The notes under the pieces: generated by a model
Told to the model about the DNA's origin: nothing
The model's database searches: none
Seen by the model: the letters and a program-made list of their open reading frames with translations, nothing else
In this document: piece after piece, positions 33,832-41,402 of the stretch
How positions within the stretch are numbered: the first letter of the stretch is position 1
Layout: each line of letters opens with the position of its first letter
From: Paludibacteraceae bacterium
GTDB lineage: Bacteria; Bacteroidota; Bacteroidia; Bacteroidales; Paludibacteraceae
Direction: 5' to 3'
Length of the DNA stretch: 41,402 bases
NCBI GenBank assembly: GCA_017387515.1
Contig: JAFOFC010000064.1
Coordinates: 1 to 41,402 of the forward strand
Program-made: the position numbers and the translations under genes

Positions 33832-34364
33832 ATCACGGAAAAATATCCATACGATACGCTAAAGCATTGTTAGGTAGCGCTACCGAAAGCAAGGTTGAAG
33901 ACAAGGTATACAACGACATGTGTACCTTAGAACAATCTTTTAAGCAATTTGCTACCCTACAACAGGTACTTACCAATCCGTCTATTACAGCTAGCGAAAA
34001 AGCCAACGTGCTAAAATTAGCTTGCGGAAAAAACATCCATGCTACCACCAAAGCATTTATAGATTTTGTGATAAAACAAGGGCGTGTAAGCCAAATGCAA
34101 TGGATGGCACTGATGTACCAAGAATTGTATCGTAAAAAACAAAATACGGTAGTTACTACCCTAACTAGTGCCATTGAGCTACCCGCTGCCTTGCAAAAGA
34201 AAATAGCCAGCTGGATAGAAAAAAATCAAGGACACAAGGTAGAGTTACGCACCGAAATTAACCCTGACATTATAGGTGGATACATTATTGACATTGAAAA
34301 CAATCGCCTTGATGCCAGCATTAGTGGACAATTATCAAAACTGAACAAATATGCCGGACATTAA
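33828..34364 (+). CDS. atpH: F1 ATP synthase subunit delta
   Basis: The 178-residue subunit has the helical N-domain ([16 protein letters not shown]) and the late block [30 protein letters not shown], which marks OSCP/delta. It connects the b stalk to the top of F1. It overlaps both atpF (4 nt) and atpA (14 nt). Confidence 0.95.
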   Translation: MNHGKISIRYAKALLGSATESKVEDKVYNDMCTLEQSFKQFATLQQVLTNPSITASEKANVLKLACGKNIHATTKAFIDFVIKQGRVSQMQWMALMYQELYRKKQNTVVTTLTSAIELPAALQKKIASWIEKNQGHKVELRTEINPDIIGGYIIDIENNRLDASISGQLSKLNKYAGH

Positions 34365-35931
34365 ACCAAGTGAAATTTCGAGCGTGTTGCAAATGCAACT
34401 AGACGGCTATAAAAACCAACTCGAATTTGAAGAAATAGGTAAAGTACTTCAAGTTAGCGACGGTGTAGCTCGCGTGTACGGTTTAAATAAAGTTCAATCG
34501 AACGAATTGGTTGAATTTGAAAACGGTACCAAGGGCATTGTGCTTAACTTGGAAGAAGATAACGTGGGTGTGGTGCTTTTAGGACCTACCCAAGACATTA
34601 AAGAAGGCTTTGTGGTACGCCGTACCAAACGTATTGCCTCTATTATGGCAGGCGAAGGTATGTTGGGCCGTGTTATCAACGTACTTGGCGAACCCATTGA
34701 CGGCAAAGGAGCCATTACAGGCGAACGCTTTGAAATGCCTTTGGAACGCAAAGCTCCTGGCGTTATTTATCGTCAACCTGTAAATGAACCCCTTCAAACG
34801 GGTATCAAGGCCATCGACGCCATGATTCCTATTGGTCGTGGTCAACGTGAGTTGATTATTGGTGACCGTCAGACAGGTAAAACTGCCATCGCTATCGACA
34901 CCATTATTAACCAAAAAGAATTCTACAAAAAAGGCGAACCTATTTATTGTATTTACGTAGGTATTGGTCAAAAAGGTTCTACCATTGCCAACTTGGTACA
35001 AACCCTAGAAGAAAATGGTGCCATGGATTATACCATCGTGGTATCGGCTACAGCATCAGACCCTGCCGCTATGCAATACTACGCTCCATTTGCTGGGGTT
35101 GCCATTGCCGAATACTTCCGCGATACAGGCCGTCATGCCTTGATTATTTACGATGACCTTTCTAAACAAGCTGTAGCTTATCGTGAGGTGTCACTTATTT
35201 TGCGTCGTCCTCCTGGTCGTGAAGCCTATCCTGGTGATATTTTCTATTTGCACTCTCGTTTGCTAGAACGTGCTGCTAAAGTGATTAAAAACGACCGTGT
35301 AGCACAATCAATGAACGACCTACCCGAATCGCTAAAAGGCAAAGTAAAAGGTGGTGGTTCTATTACAGCCCTACCTATTATTGAAACCCAAGCTGGTGAC
35401 GTTTCTGCTTACATTCCAACCAACGTAATTTCTATTACTGACGGACAAATTTTCTTGGAATCTAACTTGTTCAACGCAGGTATTCGTCCCGCTATTAACG
35501 TAGGTATTTCGGTATCGCGTGTAGGTGGTAGTGCTCAAATTAAATCGATGAAAAAAGTAGCGGGTACGCTTAAACTAGACCAAGCTCAATACCGCGAATT
35601 GGAGGCATTCTCTAAATTTGGCGCCGAAGTTGACGCTGCAACCAAAATTGTACTAGACAAGGGTGCGAAGAACGTAGAAATCCTTAAACAAGGAAGATAT
35701 TCGCCACTTACTGTAGAGCAACAAATTGCCATTATTTATTGCGGAACCAACGGATTGCTAGCAGATGTTCCTATAGAAAAAGTAGGTGAATTCGAAAAGA
35801 ATTTCCTAGAAATAATGGAGAACAAACACAAACAAACCGTATTGGAACCATTAAAAAATGGTCAATTAACAGGCGAAATAGAAAGCATTTTACGTAGCGA
35901 AGCTGCTGCCCTATCGGCTGCCTATAAATAA
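34351..35931 (+). CDS. atpA: F1 ATP synthase subunit alpha
   Basis: The 526-residue subunit has the Walker A-like site [15 protein letters not shown], the [12 protein letters not shown] block before it, [30 protein letters not shown] and the SRV segment [11 protein letters not shown]. It forms the non-catalytic sites in the alpha3beta3 ring. It starts within atpH. A heptamer-built inverted repeat lies between it and atpG, where most operons have only a short gap. Confidence 0.97.
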   Translation: MPDIKPSEISSVLQMQLDGYKNQLEFEEIGKVLQVSDGVARVYGLNKVQSNELVEFENGTKGIVLNLEEDNVGVVLLGPTQDIKEGFVVRRTKRIASIMAGEGMLGRVINVLGEPIDGKGAITGERFEMPLERKAPGVIYRQPVNEPLQTGIKAIDAMIPIGRGQRELIIGDRQTGKTAIAIDTIINQKEFYKKGEPIYCIYVGIGQKGSTIANLVQTLEENGAMDYTIVVSATASDPAAMQYYAPFAGVAIAEYFRDTGRHALIIYDDLSKQAVAYREVSLILRRPPGREAYPGDIFYLHSRLLERAAKVIKNDRVAQSMNDLPESLKGKVKGGGSITALPIIETQAGDVSAYIPTNVISITDGQIFLESNLFNAGIRPAINVGISVSRVGGSAQIKSMKKVAGTLKLDQAQYRELEAFSKFGAEVDAATKIVLDKGAKNVEILKQGRYSPLTVEQQIAIIYCGTNGLLADVPIEKVGEFEKNFLEIMENKHKQTVLEPLKNGQLTGEIESILRSEAAALSAAYK

Positions 35932-35933
35932 GT

Positions 35934-35995
35934 CACTAGTCGCTCGTTGCTTGTCACTAGTATATAAATGACAAGCGACAAGCAACATGCAACAA
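35934..35995 (+). repeat. Inverted heptamer array between atpA and atpG
   Basis: TGACAAG, CGACAAG, CAACATG, CAACAAA (35969-35996) face heptamers of the same kind on the other strand (35934-35957). GTTGCTTGTCA (35946-35956) and TGACAAGCGAC (35969-35979) form an 11-bp arm with one G-T pair. There is no T-run, so the operon should continue. Confidence 0.72.
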
Positions 35996-36003
35996 ATAAA
36001 AAA

Positions 36004-36906
36004 ATGGCATCATTAAAAGAAATACGTGCACGCATTCTCTCGGTTAACTCAACCAAGAAAATAACGTCTGCCATGAAAATGGTATCGGCAGCTAAATTGC
36101 ACAAATCGGAAGAAAACACCTTGCGTTTTATTCCGTACAAACAAAAGCTAACCGATATGCTTACTCAATATTTAAGCAATATTGAGCCTGGTTCGGTAAG
36201 CATTCCATTGGCAGAAAAACGCGAGGTAAAACGTGCTGCTATTGTTTGTATATCGTCTAATAGCGGTTTATGTGGTGTATTTAATAGTTCGGTAAATAAA
36301 TTGTTGAACGAAGCGATTAGTAATTACCAAGCCAAAAATGTGGCGATAAGCATTTATCCCATCGGCAAGAAAATTGCTGACTACGTTAACAAATTAGGCT
36401 ACCCCGTTAGTACCGATTACAACTACATTTGCGACAAACCCACTTACGAGGAAACATGCAAAGTAGTGCAACCTTTGGTAGAAGCATACATCAAAAAAGA
36501 AATTGACGAATTGATTGTGTTGTATAATCACCACAAGAATGCAGCGGTGCAGATTCCTACACACGAAGTATTATTGCCGTTGAGTACAGAAATCTCGGGC
36601 ACTTCGACAAGCTCAGTGACCGAAATGGGTGGCCAAAAGGCTAACTTGATATACATTACCGAGCCAGATATTCCAACTGTTATTAACCAATTGGTTCCTA
36701 ATGTAGTACGAATGCGCTTTTATGCAGCGGTATTGGATTCTAGCACAGCCGAGCACGGAGCAAGAACAACCGCTATGCAAACAGCATCCGACAATGCTAG
36801 TAAAATGATAGAAACCATTACCCAACAATATAACCGAGTTCGTCAAGAGGTTATTACCAACGAGTTGCTGGATATTGTGGGCGGTTCTGAGGCATTAAGA
36901 AACTAA
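36004..36906 (+). CDS. atpG: F1 ATP synthase subunit gamma
   Basis: The 300-residue rotor shaft has the N-terminal coiled-coil helix (ASLKEIRARILSVNSTKKIT, MKMVSAAKLHK) and the C-terminal helix (EHGARTTAMQTASDNASKMI, then YNRVRQEVITNELLDIVGG). Residues 198-207 (SGTSTSSVTE) are coded by a copy of palindrome A whose 29 bases equal those at 28121-28149, placed in the surface loop after LLPLSTEI. I chose the ATG at 36004 because the upstream in-frame part is heptamer repeat. It is last in the operon, followed by a terminator. Confidence 0.95.
   Translation: MASLKEIRARILSVNSTKKITSAMKMVSAAKLHKSEENTLRFIPYKQKLTDMLTQYLSNIEPGSVSIPLAEKREVKRAAIVCISSNSGLCGVFNSSVNKLLNEAISNYQAKNVAISIYPIGKKIADYVNKLGYPVSTDYNYICDKPTYEETCKVVQPLVEAYIKKEIDELIVLYNHHKNAAVQIPTHEVLLPLSTEISGTSTSSVTEMGGQKANLIYITEPDIPTVINQLVPNVVRMRFYAAVLDSSTAEHGARTTAMQTASDNASKMIETITQQYNRVRQEVITNELLDIVGGSEALRN
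36592..36626 (+). repeat. Palindrome family A, copy inside atpG
   Basis: ATCTCGG (36592-36598) / CCGAAAT (36620-36626) pairs at six of seven positions; CACT (36600-36603) / AGTG (36615-36618). The 29-base core 36595-36623 is identical to the phoH-purC copy. It is read in frame. Confidence 0.85.
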
Positions 36907-36925
36907 AAATTAACACTTCAACCAT

Positions 36926-36968
36926 AAAAGTTGCACATTATTTTAACTTCTGTGCAACTTTTTATTTT
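36926..36968 (+). terminator. Terminator of the atp operon
   Basis: AAAAGTTGCACA (36926-36937) and TGTGCAACTTTT (36951-36962) make a 12-bp stem around 13 nt, followed by more T. Confidence 0.85.
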
Positions 36969-36986
36969 TTTATCAATAATTATACG

Positions 36987-36994
36987 TACCTTTG
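36987..36994 (+). promoter_or_regulatory. -7 box of the acyl-CoA synthetase gene
   Basis: TACCTTTG fits TAnnTTTG. The start would be near 37001, which supports translation from 37018 and not from the open frame at 36931, which lies in the terminator. Confidence 0.6.
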
Positions 36995-37017
36995 GAGGAT
37001 TTTTAAAATACATTAAC

Positions 37018-38778
37018 ATGAAAATAACTCGACTCTTTGACTTACTTCCTAATTACAAAGAAGTAAACCCCAATCAGCCTACTGCTTTAGCATGTAAACG
37101 TCAAGGAAAATGGATTCACTACAGCATTGACGATTACATTGAACAAGTAAACTATGTAAGTGCTGGTTTGTTATCGTTAGGTGTAAAAAAAGATGATAAA
37201 ATTGCTATTATCAGTTCGAACCGCCCAGAATATAATATCTTGGATATGGGTATTATGCAAATTGGTGCTGTTCCTGTGCCCATCTACCCTACCATTAGTG
37301 AGTCTGACTACCAATACATTCTAAACCACGCCGAAATTACCTACGTATTTGCCGAAGGCGAAGAATTGCTTAGAAAAATTGAGCATATTTTACCCGAGGT
37401 TCCATCGCTTAAAGGCATTTATACCTTTATTGACCGCGGCCGTCATCACTACTTAAGCCAATTATTGGAAGCTGGTAAAGCAAACTTAGATCTTGAAAAA
37501 ATTGAAGCCATTAAAGCTACTATTAAGGAAGACGATTTGGCTTGTATTATTTATACTTCTGGTACCACGGGTGTTCCTAAAGGAGTTATGCTAATGCACA
37601 GCAACTTTGTGAACCAAATTATGGGCGTTCATCACATTTTGAACCCACGCGATACCAAAGCACTTAGCTTCTTGCCTATGTGCCATGCCTACGAAAAAAT
37701 GTTGCTTTACGTTTACCAATATTCTGGCATGTCTATTTATTACGCCGAAAATTTAGGTACGATTGGCGAAAACATCAAAGAGGTAAACCCCAACATTATG
37801 TGCTGCGTGCCTAGGTTGCTAGAAAAAATGTACAGCAAACTATTCTCGGCTGGCAAAAAACTACCTGCGGGCAAACGCCAACTATACTATTGGGCATTTG
37901 ATTTGGCCATGAAATACAATTTAGAAGGCAACAGCGCTTGGTACAATGCGCAACATAAAATTGCCGATAAATTGATTTACAGCCAACTACGTAAAGCTAT
38001 TGGTGGCGATTGGGACGTAATTGTTTCGGGTAGTGCTGCTATTCAACCTCAGTTGGTATCGTTCTTTACTGCTATTGGCATGCCTATCTTTGAAGGCTAC
38101 GGATTAACAGAAACATCGCCTGTAATTGCGGTAAGCAACCGCGAACCTCATGGTTGCTGTGCTGGTACTGTTGGTTTCCCTATTCAAGGTGTAGAAGTAA
38201 AAATTGTAGAAAACAACGAAATTGTTTGCCGTGGACACAATGTAATGAAGGGTTACTACAAAGCTCCCGATATTACTGCCGAAGCCATTGACAAGGATGG
38301 ATGGTTCCATACGGGCGACACGGGTATCATTACCGAATACGGACAATTAAAAATTACGGGTCGTTTAAAAAGTATCTTTAAAACATCAATGGGCAAATAT
38401 GTAAATCCATTCTTGTTGGAAGAAAAAATGGCGCAATCTAACTTTATTGATTCTATTATGGTAGTGGGCGAAAACCAAAAATTCTGCGCTGCCCTAATTG
38501 CTCCAGACTTTACTTTCTTAAAAAACTGGGCTAAATTGCACGATATTGAGTACACCACCAACGAAGAAATGGTGAAACACCCACGTGTACGTAGCCGTAT
38601 TGGCGAGGAAATCAAAAAATACAACGCTCATTTTGGTGATACCGAAAAAATCAAGAAGTTTGAATTGGTACCCGATGAATGGACCGTTAAAAATGGTTTG
38701 CTAACGCCTACCCTAAAAATTAAACGCAACAAAGTAGCCGAACGCTACCAAGCAGAAATAGACAGTTTATTTGCGTAA
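37018..38778 (+). CDS. Long-chain fatty acid-CoA ligase (AMP-forming)
   Basis: The 586-residue AMP-binding enzyme activates fatty acids with ATP and CoA. The P-loop-like site is IIYTSGTTGVPKGVML, then EGYGLTETSPVIA, the hinge region HTGDTGIITEYGQLKITGR, and a C-terminal Lys in the TLKIKRNKVAERY context. It is of the FadD15/bubblegum-like group by its order of blocks. It lies alone between two terminators with its own promoter. Chain length cannot be read. Confidence 0.93.
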   Translation: MKITRLFDLLPNYKEVNPNQPTALACKRQGKWIHYSIDDYIEQVNYVSAGLLSLGVKKDDKIAIISSNRPEYNILDMGIMQIGAVPVPIYPTISESDYQYILNHAEITYVFAEGEELLRKIEHILPEVPSLKGIYTFIDRGRHHYLSQLLEAGKANLDLEKIEAIKATIKEDDLACIIYTSGTTGVPKGVMLMHSNFVNQIMGVHHILNPRDTKALSFLPMCHAYEKMLLYVYQYSGMSIYYAENLGTIGENIKEVNPNIMCCVPRLLEKMYSKLFSAGKKLPAGKRQLYYWAFDLAMKYNLEGNSAWYNAQHKIADKLIYSQLRKAIGGDWDVIVSGSAAIQPQLVSFFTAIGMPIFEGYGLTETSPVIAVSNREPHGCCAGTVGFPIQGVEVKIVENNEIVCRGHNVMKGYYKAPDITAEAIDKDGWFHTGDTGIITEYGQLKITGRLKSIFKTSMGKYVNPFLLEEKMAQSNFIDSIMVVGENQKFCAALIAPDFTFLKNWAKLHDIEYTTNEEMVKHPRVRSRIGEEIKKYNAHFGDTEKIKKFELVPDEWTVKNGLLTPTLKIKRNKVAERYQAEIDSLFA

Positions 38779-38800
38779 TTGCTACCATTGCTATACAGAA

Positions 38801-38835
38801 CAGAGGTGACTCAAAGAGTCACCTCTGTTTTTTTT
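38801..38835 (+). terminator. Terminator after the acyl-CoA synthetase gene
   Basis: CAGAGGTGACTC (38801-38812), AAA, GAGTCACCTCTG (38816-38827), eight T. A perfect 12-bp stem, the strongest terminator in the window. Confidence 0.95.
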
Positions 38836-38854
38836 AAAGGGTTGTAAAGTTGTA

Positions 38855-38879
38855 AATATTACCAATATTTAGTAATATT
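38855..38879 (+). promoter_or_regulatory. Operator/promoter of parDE
   Basis: AATATTAC (38855-38862) and GTAATATT (38872-38879) are perfect 8-bp arms with a 9-nt spacer. TAATATTG (38873-38880) inside the right arm resembles the -7 box with one change, so a bound antitoxin would block transcription. The start codon lies 20 nt on. Confidence 0.65.
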
Positions 38880-38898
38880 GCAAAAAAAATATAACATT

Positions 38899-39141
38899 AT
38901 GAAAACAACATCTGTAGCTTTAGGACCGTACTTTGACCAATTTATCAAAGATAAAATTTCAGAAGGCAGGTACAACAATGCCAGTGAAGTTATTAGAGCT
39001 GGATTGCGCCTATTAGAAGAAAATGAAGCAAAACTATACCAATTGAGAAGTGCTATTCAAGAAGGAATAGACAGCGGAATTGCCTGTGACTTTGATCCTA
39101 ACGAACATCTTTATTCCCTAAAACAAACCATCTTAAAATGA
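38899..39141 (+). CDS. parD: ParD-like antitoxin (ribbon-helix-helix)
   Basis: The 80-residue protein has a ribbon-helix-helix DNA-binding domain (TSVALGPYFDQFIKDKISEG, then YNNASEVIRAGLRLLEE) and a C-terminal tail (IDSGIACDFDPNEHL) that should wrap the toxin. I used the ATG at 38899; the in-frame ATG at 38878 overlaps the operator. ParD with toxin normally represses its own promoter, and a fitting inverted repeat is present. Overlaps the toxin gene by ATGA. Confidence 0.9.
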   Translation: MKTTSVALGPYFDQFIKDKISEGRYNNASEVIRAGLRLLEENEAKLYQLRSAIQEGIDSGIACDFDPNEHLYSLKQTILK

Positions 39142-39434
39142 ACCCATATAATCTTACGAAGCAAGCTGTAAGCGACCTTGAAAATATTTGGACATATACC
39201 TATTACCAATGGTCTGAAAAACAGGCTGATTCCTATTATCAGTTACTTACATCTACGTTTGAAAAAATAGCTAGCATACCTCTTGCTTATGGAAAACAGT
39301 ATGACCATGTAATGGTAGGACTAAGAGGTTGTAAAGTAAAACAACATATTATCTTTTACATAATTCAACCTAATAATAGTACCTTGATTGTAAGAATACT
39401 GCATGCATCTATGGATTTTAAAAGGTATTTCTAA
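39138..39434 (+). CDS. parE: ParE-like toxin
   Basis: The 98-residue RelE/ParE-fold toxin has YNLTKQAVSDLENIWTYTYY at the start and the family end IVRILHASMDFKRYF. ParE proteins poison DNA gyrase, while RelE relatives cut mRNA on ribosomes; the short catalytic residues of RelE are not evident, so ParE is more likely. It is translationally coupled to the antitoxin. A large structured inverted repeat starts 2 nt after its stop codon. Confidence 0.88.
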   Translation: MNPYNLTKQAVSDLENIWTYTYYQWSEKQADSYYQLLTSTFEKIASIPLAYGKQYDHVMVGLRGCKVKQHIIFYIIQPNNSTLIVRILHASMDFKRYF

Positions 39435-39436
39435 TG

Positions 39437-39528
39437 GTAATGTGTTAGTAGCCTATAGCGGTCCTTCCCACTTCGTGGGCCCCTTCCCTTTTCGGGAGCC
39501 AATGCCGCCAAGGCTACTAACACATTAC
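39437..39528. repeat. 92-nt structured inverted repeat after parDE
   Basis: GTAATGTGTTAGTAGCC (39437-39453) and GGCTACTAACACATTAC (39512-39528) pair perfectly over 17 bases. An inner stem GCGG (39458-39461) / CCGC (39505-39508) is set off by a TATA/CAA internal loop. In the middle are two tandem related hairpins, CCCAC-TTC-GTGGG (39467-39479) and TCCC-TTTTC-GGGA (39485-39497), each preceded by CCTT. No T-run follows, so it is not a plain terminator. Confidence 0.78.
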
Positions 39529-39559
39529 TGCATACTTCGTGTAAAAATAGAGAGACCTA

Positions 39560-39847
39560 TCAAGGTAATTCTAAAGAAGTTAAATCTTGCAACGCATTGT
39601 TAGTTTCGACCAAGGATTTGTTTTTGTGGATGCAAAGGAGTTGCTCTTTTTCTAATTTGAAATTAGTTGGAAATTGTTCCAAAGAATACAAACTACATAC
39701 TTTTTCCAACAAAGTATTATTGCATACACTTACCTGAATAACTGCCACAACGCCTTGTTTGCATTTTGCTATTGTTTTGTCTGAGCAAACGGAAAAGCGG
39801 TAGCGTTTATTAGATTTTCCAATTAAGGTTACTTTTGCGTTTAACAT
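39560..39847 (-). CDS. Small Cys-rich protein of unknown function
   Basis: The 95-residue product starts MLNAKVTLIGKSNKRYRFSV, a basic beta-like opening, and contains five cysteines (VCSDK, AKCKQ, SVCNNT, KVCSLY, LLCIHK) without a regular metal-finger spacing. There is no signal peptide or membrane segment. I do not recognise the family. It is AT-rich and lies in the same orientation as the sulfatase gene, 11 nt downstream of it, so the two may be co-transcribed. It could be a fragment or a real small gene. Confidence 0.45.
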   Translation of the reverse strand: MLNAKVTLIGKSNKRYRFSVCSDKTIAKCKQGVVAVIQVSVCNNTLLEKVCSLYSLEQFPTNFKLEKEQLLCIHKNKSLVETNNALQDLTSLELP

Positions 39848-39858
39848 AGTGCGGAGGG

Positions 39859-41402
39859 TTAATTATTAGACAATTGACTTTCTATTTCTTTAAAATAATT
39901 TGCTCTGATTAGTTTATCGGATAATTCAAAAGCGTCTTCTGGCGAAATAGGTCTGTTACGTCTAGCTACTGAGTCTAATAAATTCACCCCAAAACCTTTC
40001 CAATAATAATCTTCTGCACCAATAACATGTAAGATGGTTGGATAAATATCCATTTGATAAGCCTCCTCATCAACTATTGTTTTCTCTTTAATATTTGGAG
40101 AATAAATGATAAGTGGACAATAGGCTTCTTCAACTTTGTAATCTAAATTATTTGTTTTACAATAATCTGAAAACTCTTTACGAATTTCAGAAGGGAATAT
40201 GGTATGGTCACCTGTGATAACGATAGTTGAATTTTGGAGAATGGAATCTGATTGAACTGCCGATAAAAATTGTTTTAATTGTTTATCTGTATAAGAGATA
40301 CACCGAAGGTAATTCCTCATAGTAGTTGGCATATCCTCAGATAATGTTAAATCTGATTTACTTGCATTTAATAAAAACGGACTATGTGATGCCATTGTTA
40401 TAGCTAAAAGATAATCATGTTGTGAATAATAATGATTTAGTCTAGCAAACAAGATACTATCATTGGACATAGAATCGTATATATTTTTTCTTATGCCATA
40501 CGCTTCACTCATTCTTCCTTGATTCCAAACACCAGGATTACCTGGTATCAATCCCAATGGATTCAAATAAAATTTACTAAATGCAGGAAATGTATTGGAA
40601 GGGAATCGATAACACGTAGCACCTTGATTGATTGGAAGTAAACCTGTATTAACTATCATTTGACCATCAGAAGAAGTTCCTCCCTTTACTTGAGACTTTA
40701 TATGATGATGGTAGAAAATATTGTCATTTTGTTCAATAAAATTATATAAACTTGGAGTCACTTCTTTAGAAATAGACCAATTCTCAAAGCTCTCTACCAA
40801 TATAATTATTAATTTAGCTTCTACCCTTTTGAATAATATCCCATTTGATCTTACCATAAGGTTTGCTGCTTCAATCTCTTCATTATTTAAATCATATGAA
40901 GCATTAATAAATGGTAGCAATAACAAATTTTTTATTTCATAAATAATAGCGTGTATAGGTGATGTTGTTCGAAGGTAATCAATACAAGTAAATCCCCAGT
41001 AACCAAGTACAGCATCCTCATCTAATGGATTAAAATGTACTAATTTAATCTTATCAACACCGAATTTGTTCCTACGTTGTATAATGTTTAAACTAAATAC
41101 AGATGGGATATGTAATAAAATAGAAAAAAGAAGTAACACAAATCCATATTTAAAATAATGTATAGGGGTACCTAATAAATAATATACAATACAAATAATA
41201 AGGGGCGGAAATATAAAAGCAAAATCAGCAGTATATAAGTACATTAAAACACTACTCCAGAATCCATCCATATTACCAACCATAGTAAAAGAAAATGCAT
41301 CTAGAAAAATACCATTTGCTCTATAATATACCAACTCTGCTATGCACCAAATACTTACAATAAAAGAAACATAGATTGTCCAAGATTTTCTTTTAAATAA
41401 AC
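39859..41402 (-). CDS. LTA-synthase-like membrane sulfatase-fold enzyme (partial)
   Basis: The frame is open to the window edge, giving at least 513 residues; the true N-terminus is outside. Several membrane helices come first (the visible ones include SFIVSIWCIAEL, the segment near FIFPPLIICIVYYLL and GFVLLLFSILLHI), then an extracytoplasmic alkaline-phosphatase/sulfatase fold: metal and nucleophile sites LIIILVESFENW, GGTSSDGQ with the likely catalytic Thr, and VITGDHTIF. LTA-synthase-type enzymes move glycerol- or ethanolamine-phosphate onto envelope glycans; Bacteroidota use of this group is unclear. Composition is more AT-rich than the housekeeping genes, which suggests acquisition. Confidence 0.82.
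   Translation of the reverse strand, partial: LFKRKSWTIYVSFIVSIWCIAELVYYRANGIFLDAFSFTMVGNMDGFWSSVLMYLYTADFAFIFPPLIICIVYYLLGTPIHYFKYGFVLLLFSILLHIPSVFSLNIIQRRNKFGVDKIKLVHFNPLDEDAVLGYWGFTCIDYLRTTSPIHAIIYEIKNLLLLPFINASYDLNNEEIEAANLMVRSNGILFKRVEAKLIIILVESFENWSISKEVTPSLYNFIEQNDNIFYHHHIKSQVKGGTSSDGQMIVNTGLLPINQGATCYRFPSNTFPAFSKFYLNPLGLIPGNPGVWNQGRMSEAYGIRKNIYDSMSNDSILFARLNHYYSQHDYLLAITMASHSPFLLNASKSDLTLSEDMPTTMRNYLRCISYTDKQLKQFLSAVQSDSILQNSTIVITGDHTIFPSEIRKEFSDYCKTNNLDYKVEEAYCPLIIYSPNIKEKTIVDEEAYQMDIYPTILHVIGAEDYYWKGFGVNLLDSVARRNRPISPEDAFELSDKLIRANYFKEIESQLSNN

Noticed and set aside
35968..36003. N-terminal extension of AtpG from 35968
   Set aside because: The bases are heptamer repeats, and ASLKEIRARI after the ATG at 36004 is the normal gamma start.
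39437..39528. Integron attC site
   Set aside because: The site follows a toxin-antitoxin stop codon and folds well, but attC needs an AAC-ending core on the 5' side and GTT on the 3' side. Here the order is reversed (GTTAGTA first, CTAAC last) and no integrase is present.

Overview
The window looks like a chromosomal segment of a Bacteroidales-type Bacteroidota. The reasons are mutually consistent: many genes start behind promoters with the Bacteroidota -7 box TAnnTTTG (mazG, tkt, thiL, rplY, rfbA, atpD, the SRP RNA, both tRNAs); there is a type IX secretion / gliding-motility C-terminal sorting domain, a PorT-like outer-membrane barrel, a GldA-like ABC protein, a bactofilin, and DUF4199, DUF6048 and DUF6452 family proteins; and the F1Fo ATP synthase operon has the order D-C-X-B-E-F-H-A-G with a short epsilon subunit. 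Genus cannot be told from the sequence.

Layout. 1-2200: a repeat-rich edge, an HTH regulator facing a 600-nt AT-rich control region full of TTACATTTG-like sites, mazG, and tRNA-Lys. 2190-4830: tkt-mntP (minus). 4950-8650: a tight minus-strand operon from one promoter (DUF4199, glycosyltransferase 2, a membrane-anchored unknown, nitroreductase, DUF6452 lipoprotein, DUF6048 barrel) ending in a terminator. 8800-9800: SRP RNA, bactofilin and a YfcE-like phosphodiesterase that seems to lack a normal start codon. 9792-11114: a T9SS-sorted surface protein split by one in-frame stop. 11208-17548: a long plus-strand run (LysM/receptor protein, PorT-like barrel, nitroreductase, DUF2520, KdsC-like HAD, UbiA, Maf, lipoprotein) followed by tRNA-Ala. 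17850-21730: DJ-1, flippase, ruvB, GldA-like ABC (minus). 21860-24650: thiL, L25, pth, S4 protein. 24699-29165: rfbA, rfbC, rfbD, phoH, purC. 29700-36906: the ATP synthase operon. 37018-38778: long-chain acyl-CoA synthetase. 38800-41402: an accessory-looking AT-rich end with a ParDE toxin-antitoxin pair, a large structured inverted repeat, a Cys-rich unknown and a sulfatase-type LTA-synthase-like membrane enzyme that runs off the window.

The genes are mostly housekeeping: energy (ATP synthase), envelope (dTDP-rhamnose, flippase, glycosyltransferase, lipoproteins), translation and repair. The unusual part is the DNA between and inside them. Three repeat classes occur. (1) A roughly 64-nt element that can fold as a three-armed cloverleaf with a 7-bp closing stem. 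The stem sequence differs from copy to copy while staying paired, and the central hairpin is conserved in shape with compensatory changes. It is found between genes and also three times, in frame, inside the LysM protein gene. (2) A 35-nt palindrome with an identical 29-nt core found both between phoH and purC and inside the atpG coding frame. (3) Arrays of degenerate 7-nt tandem units in spacers and at gene ends, one of which appears to form the C-terminus of the PorT-like protein. Two larger structured inverted repeats (17729-17842, 39437-39528) share the closing-stem-plus-arms design. I regard this set of foldable elements that enter genes in frame as the most promising undescribed system here; all function statements about it are inference.
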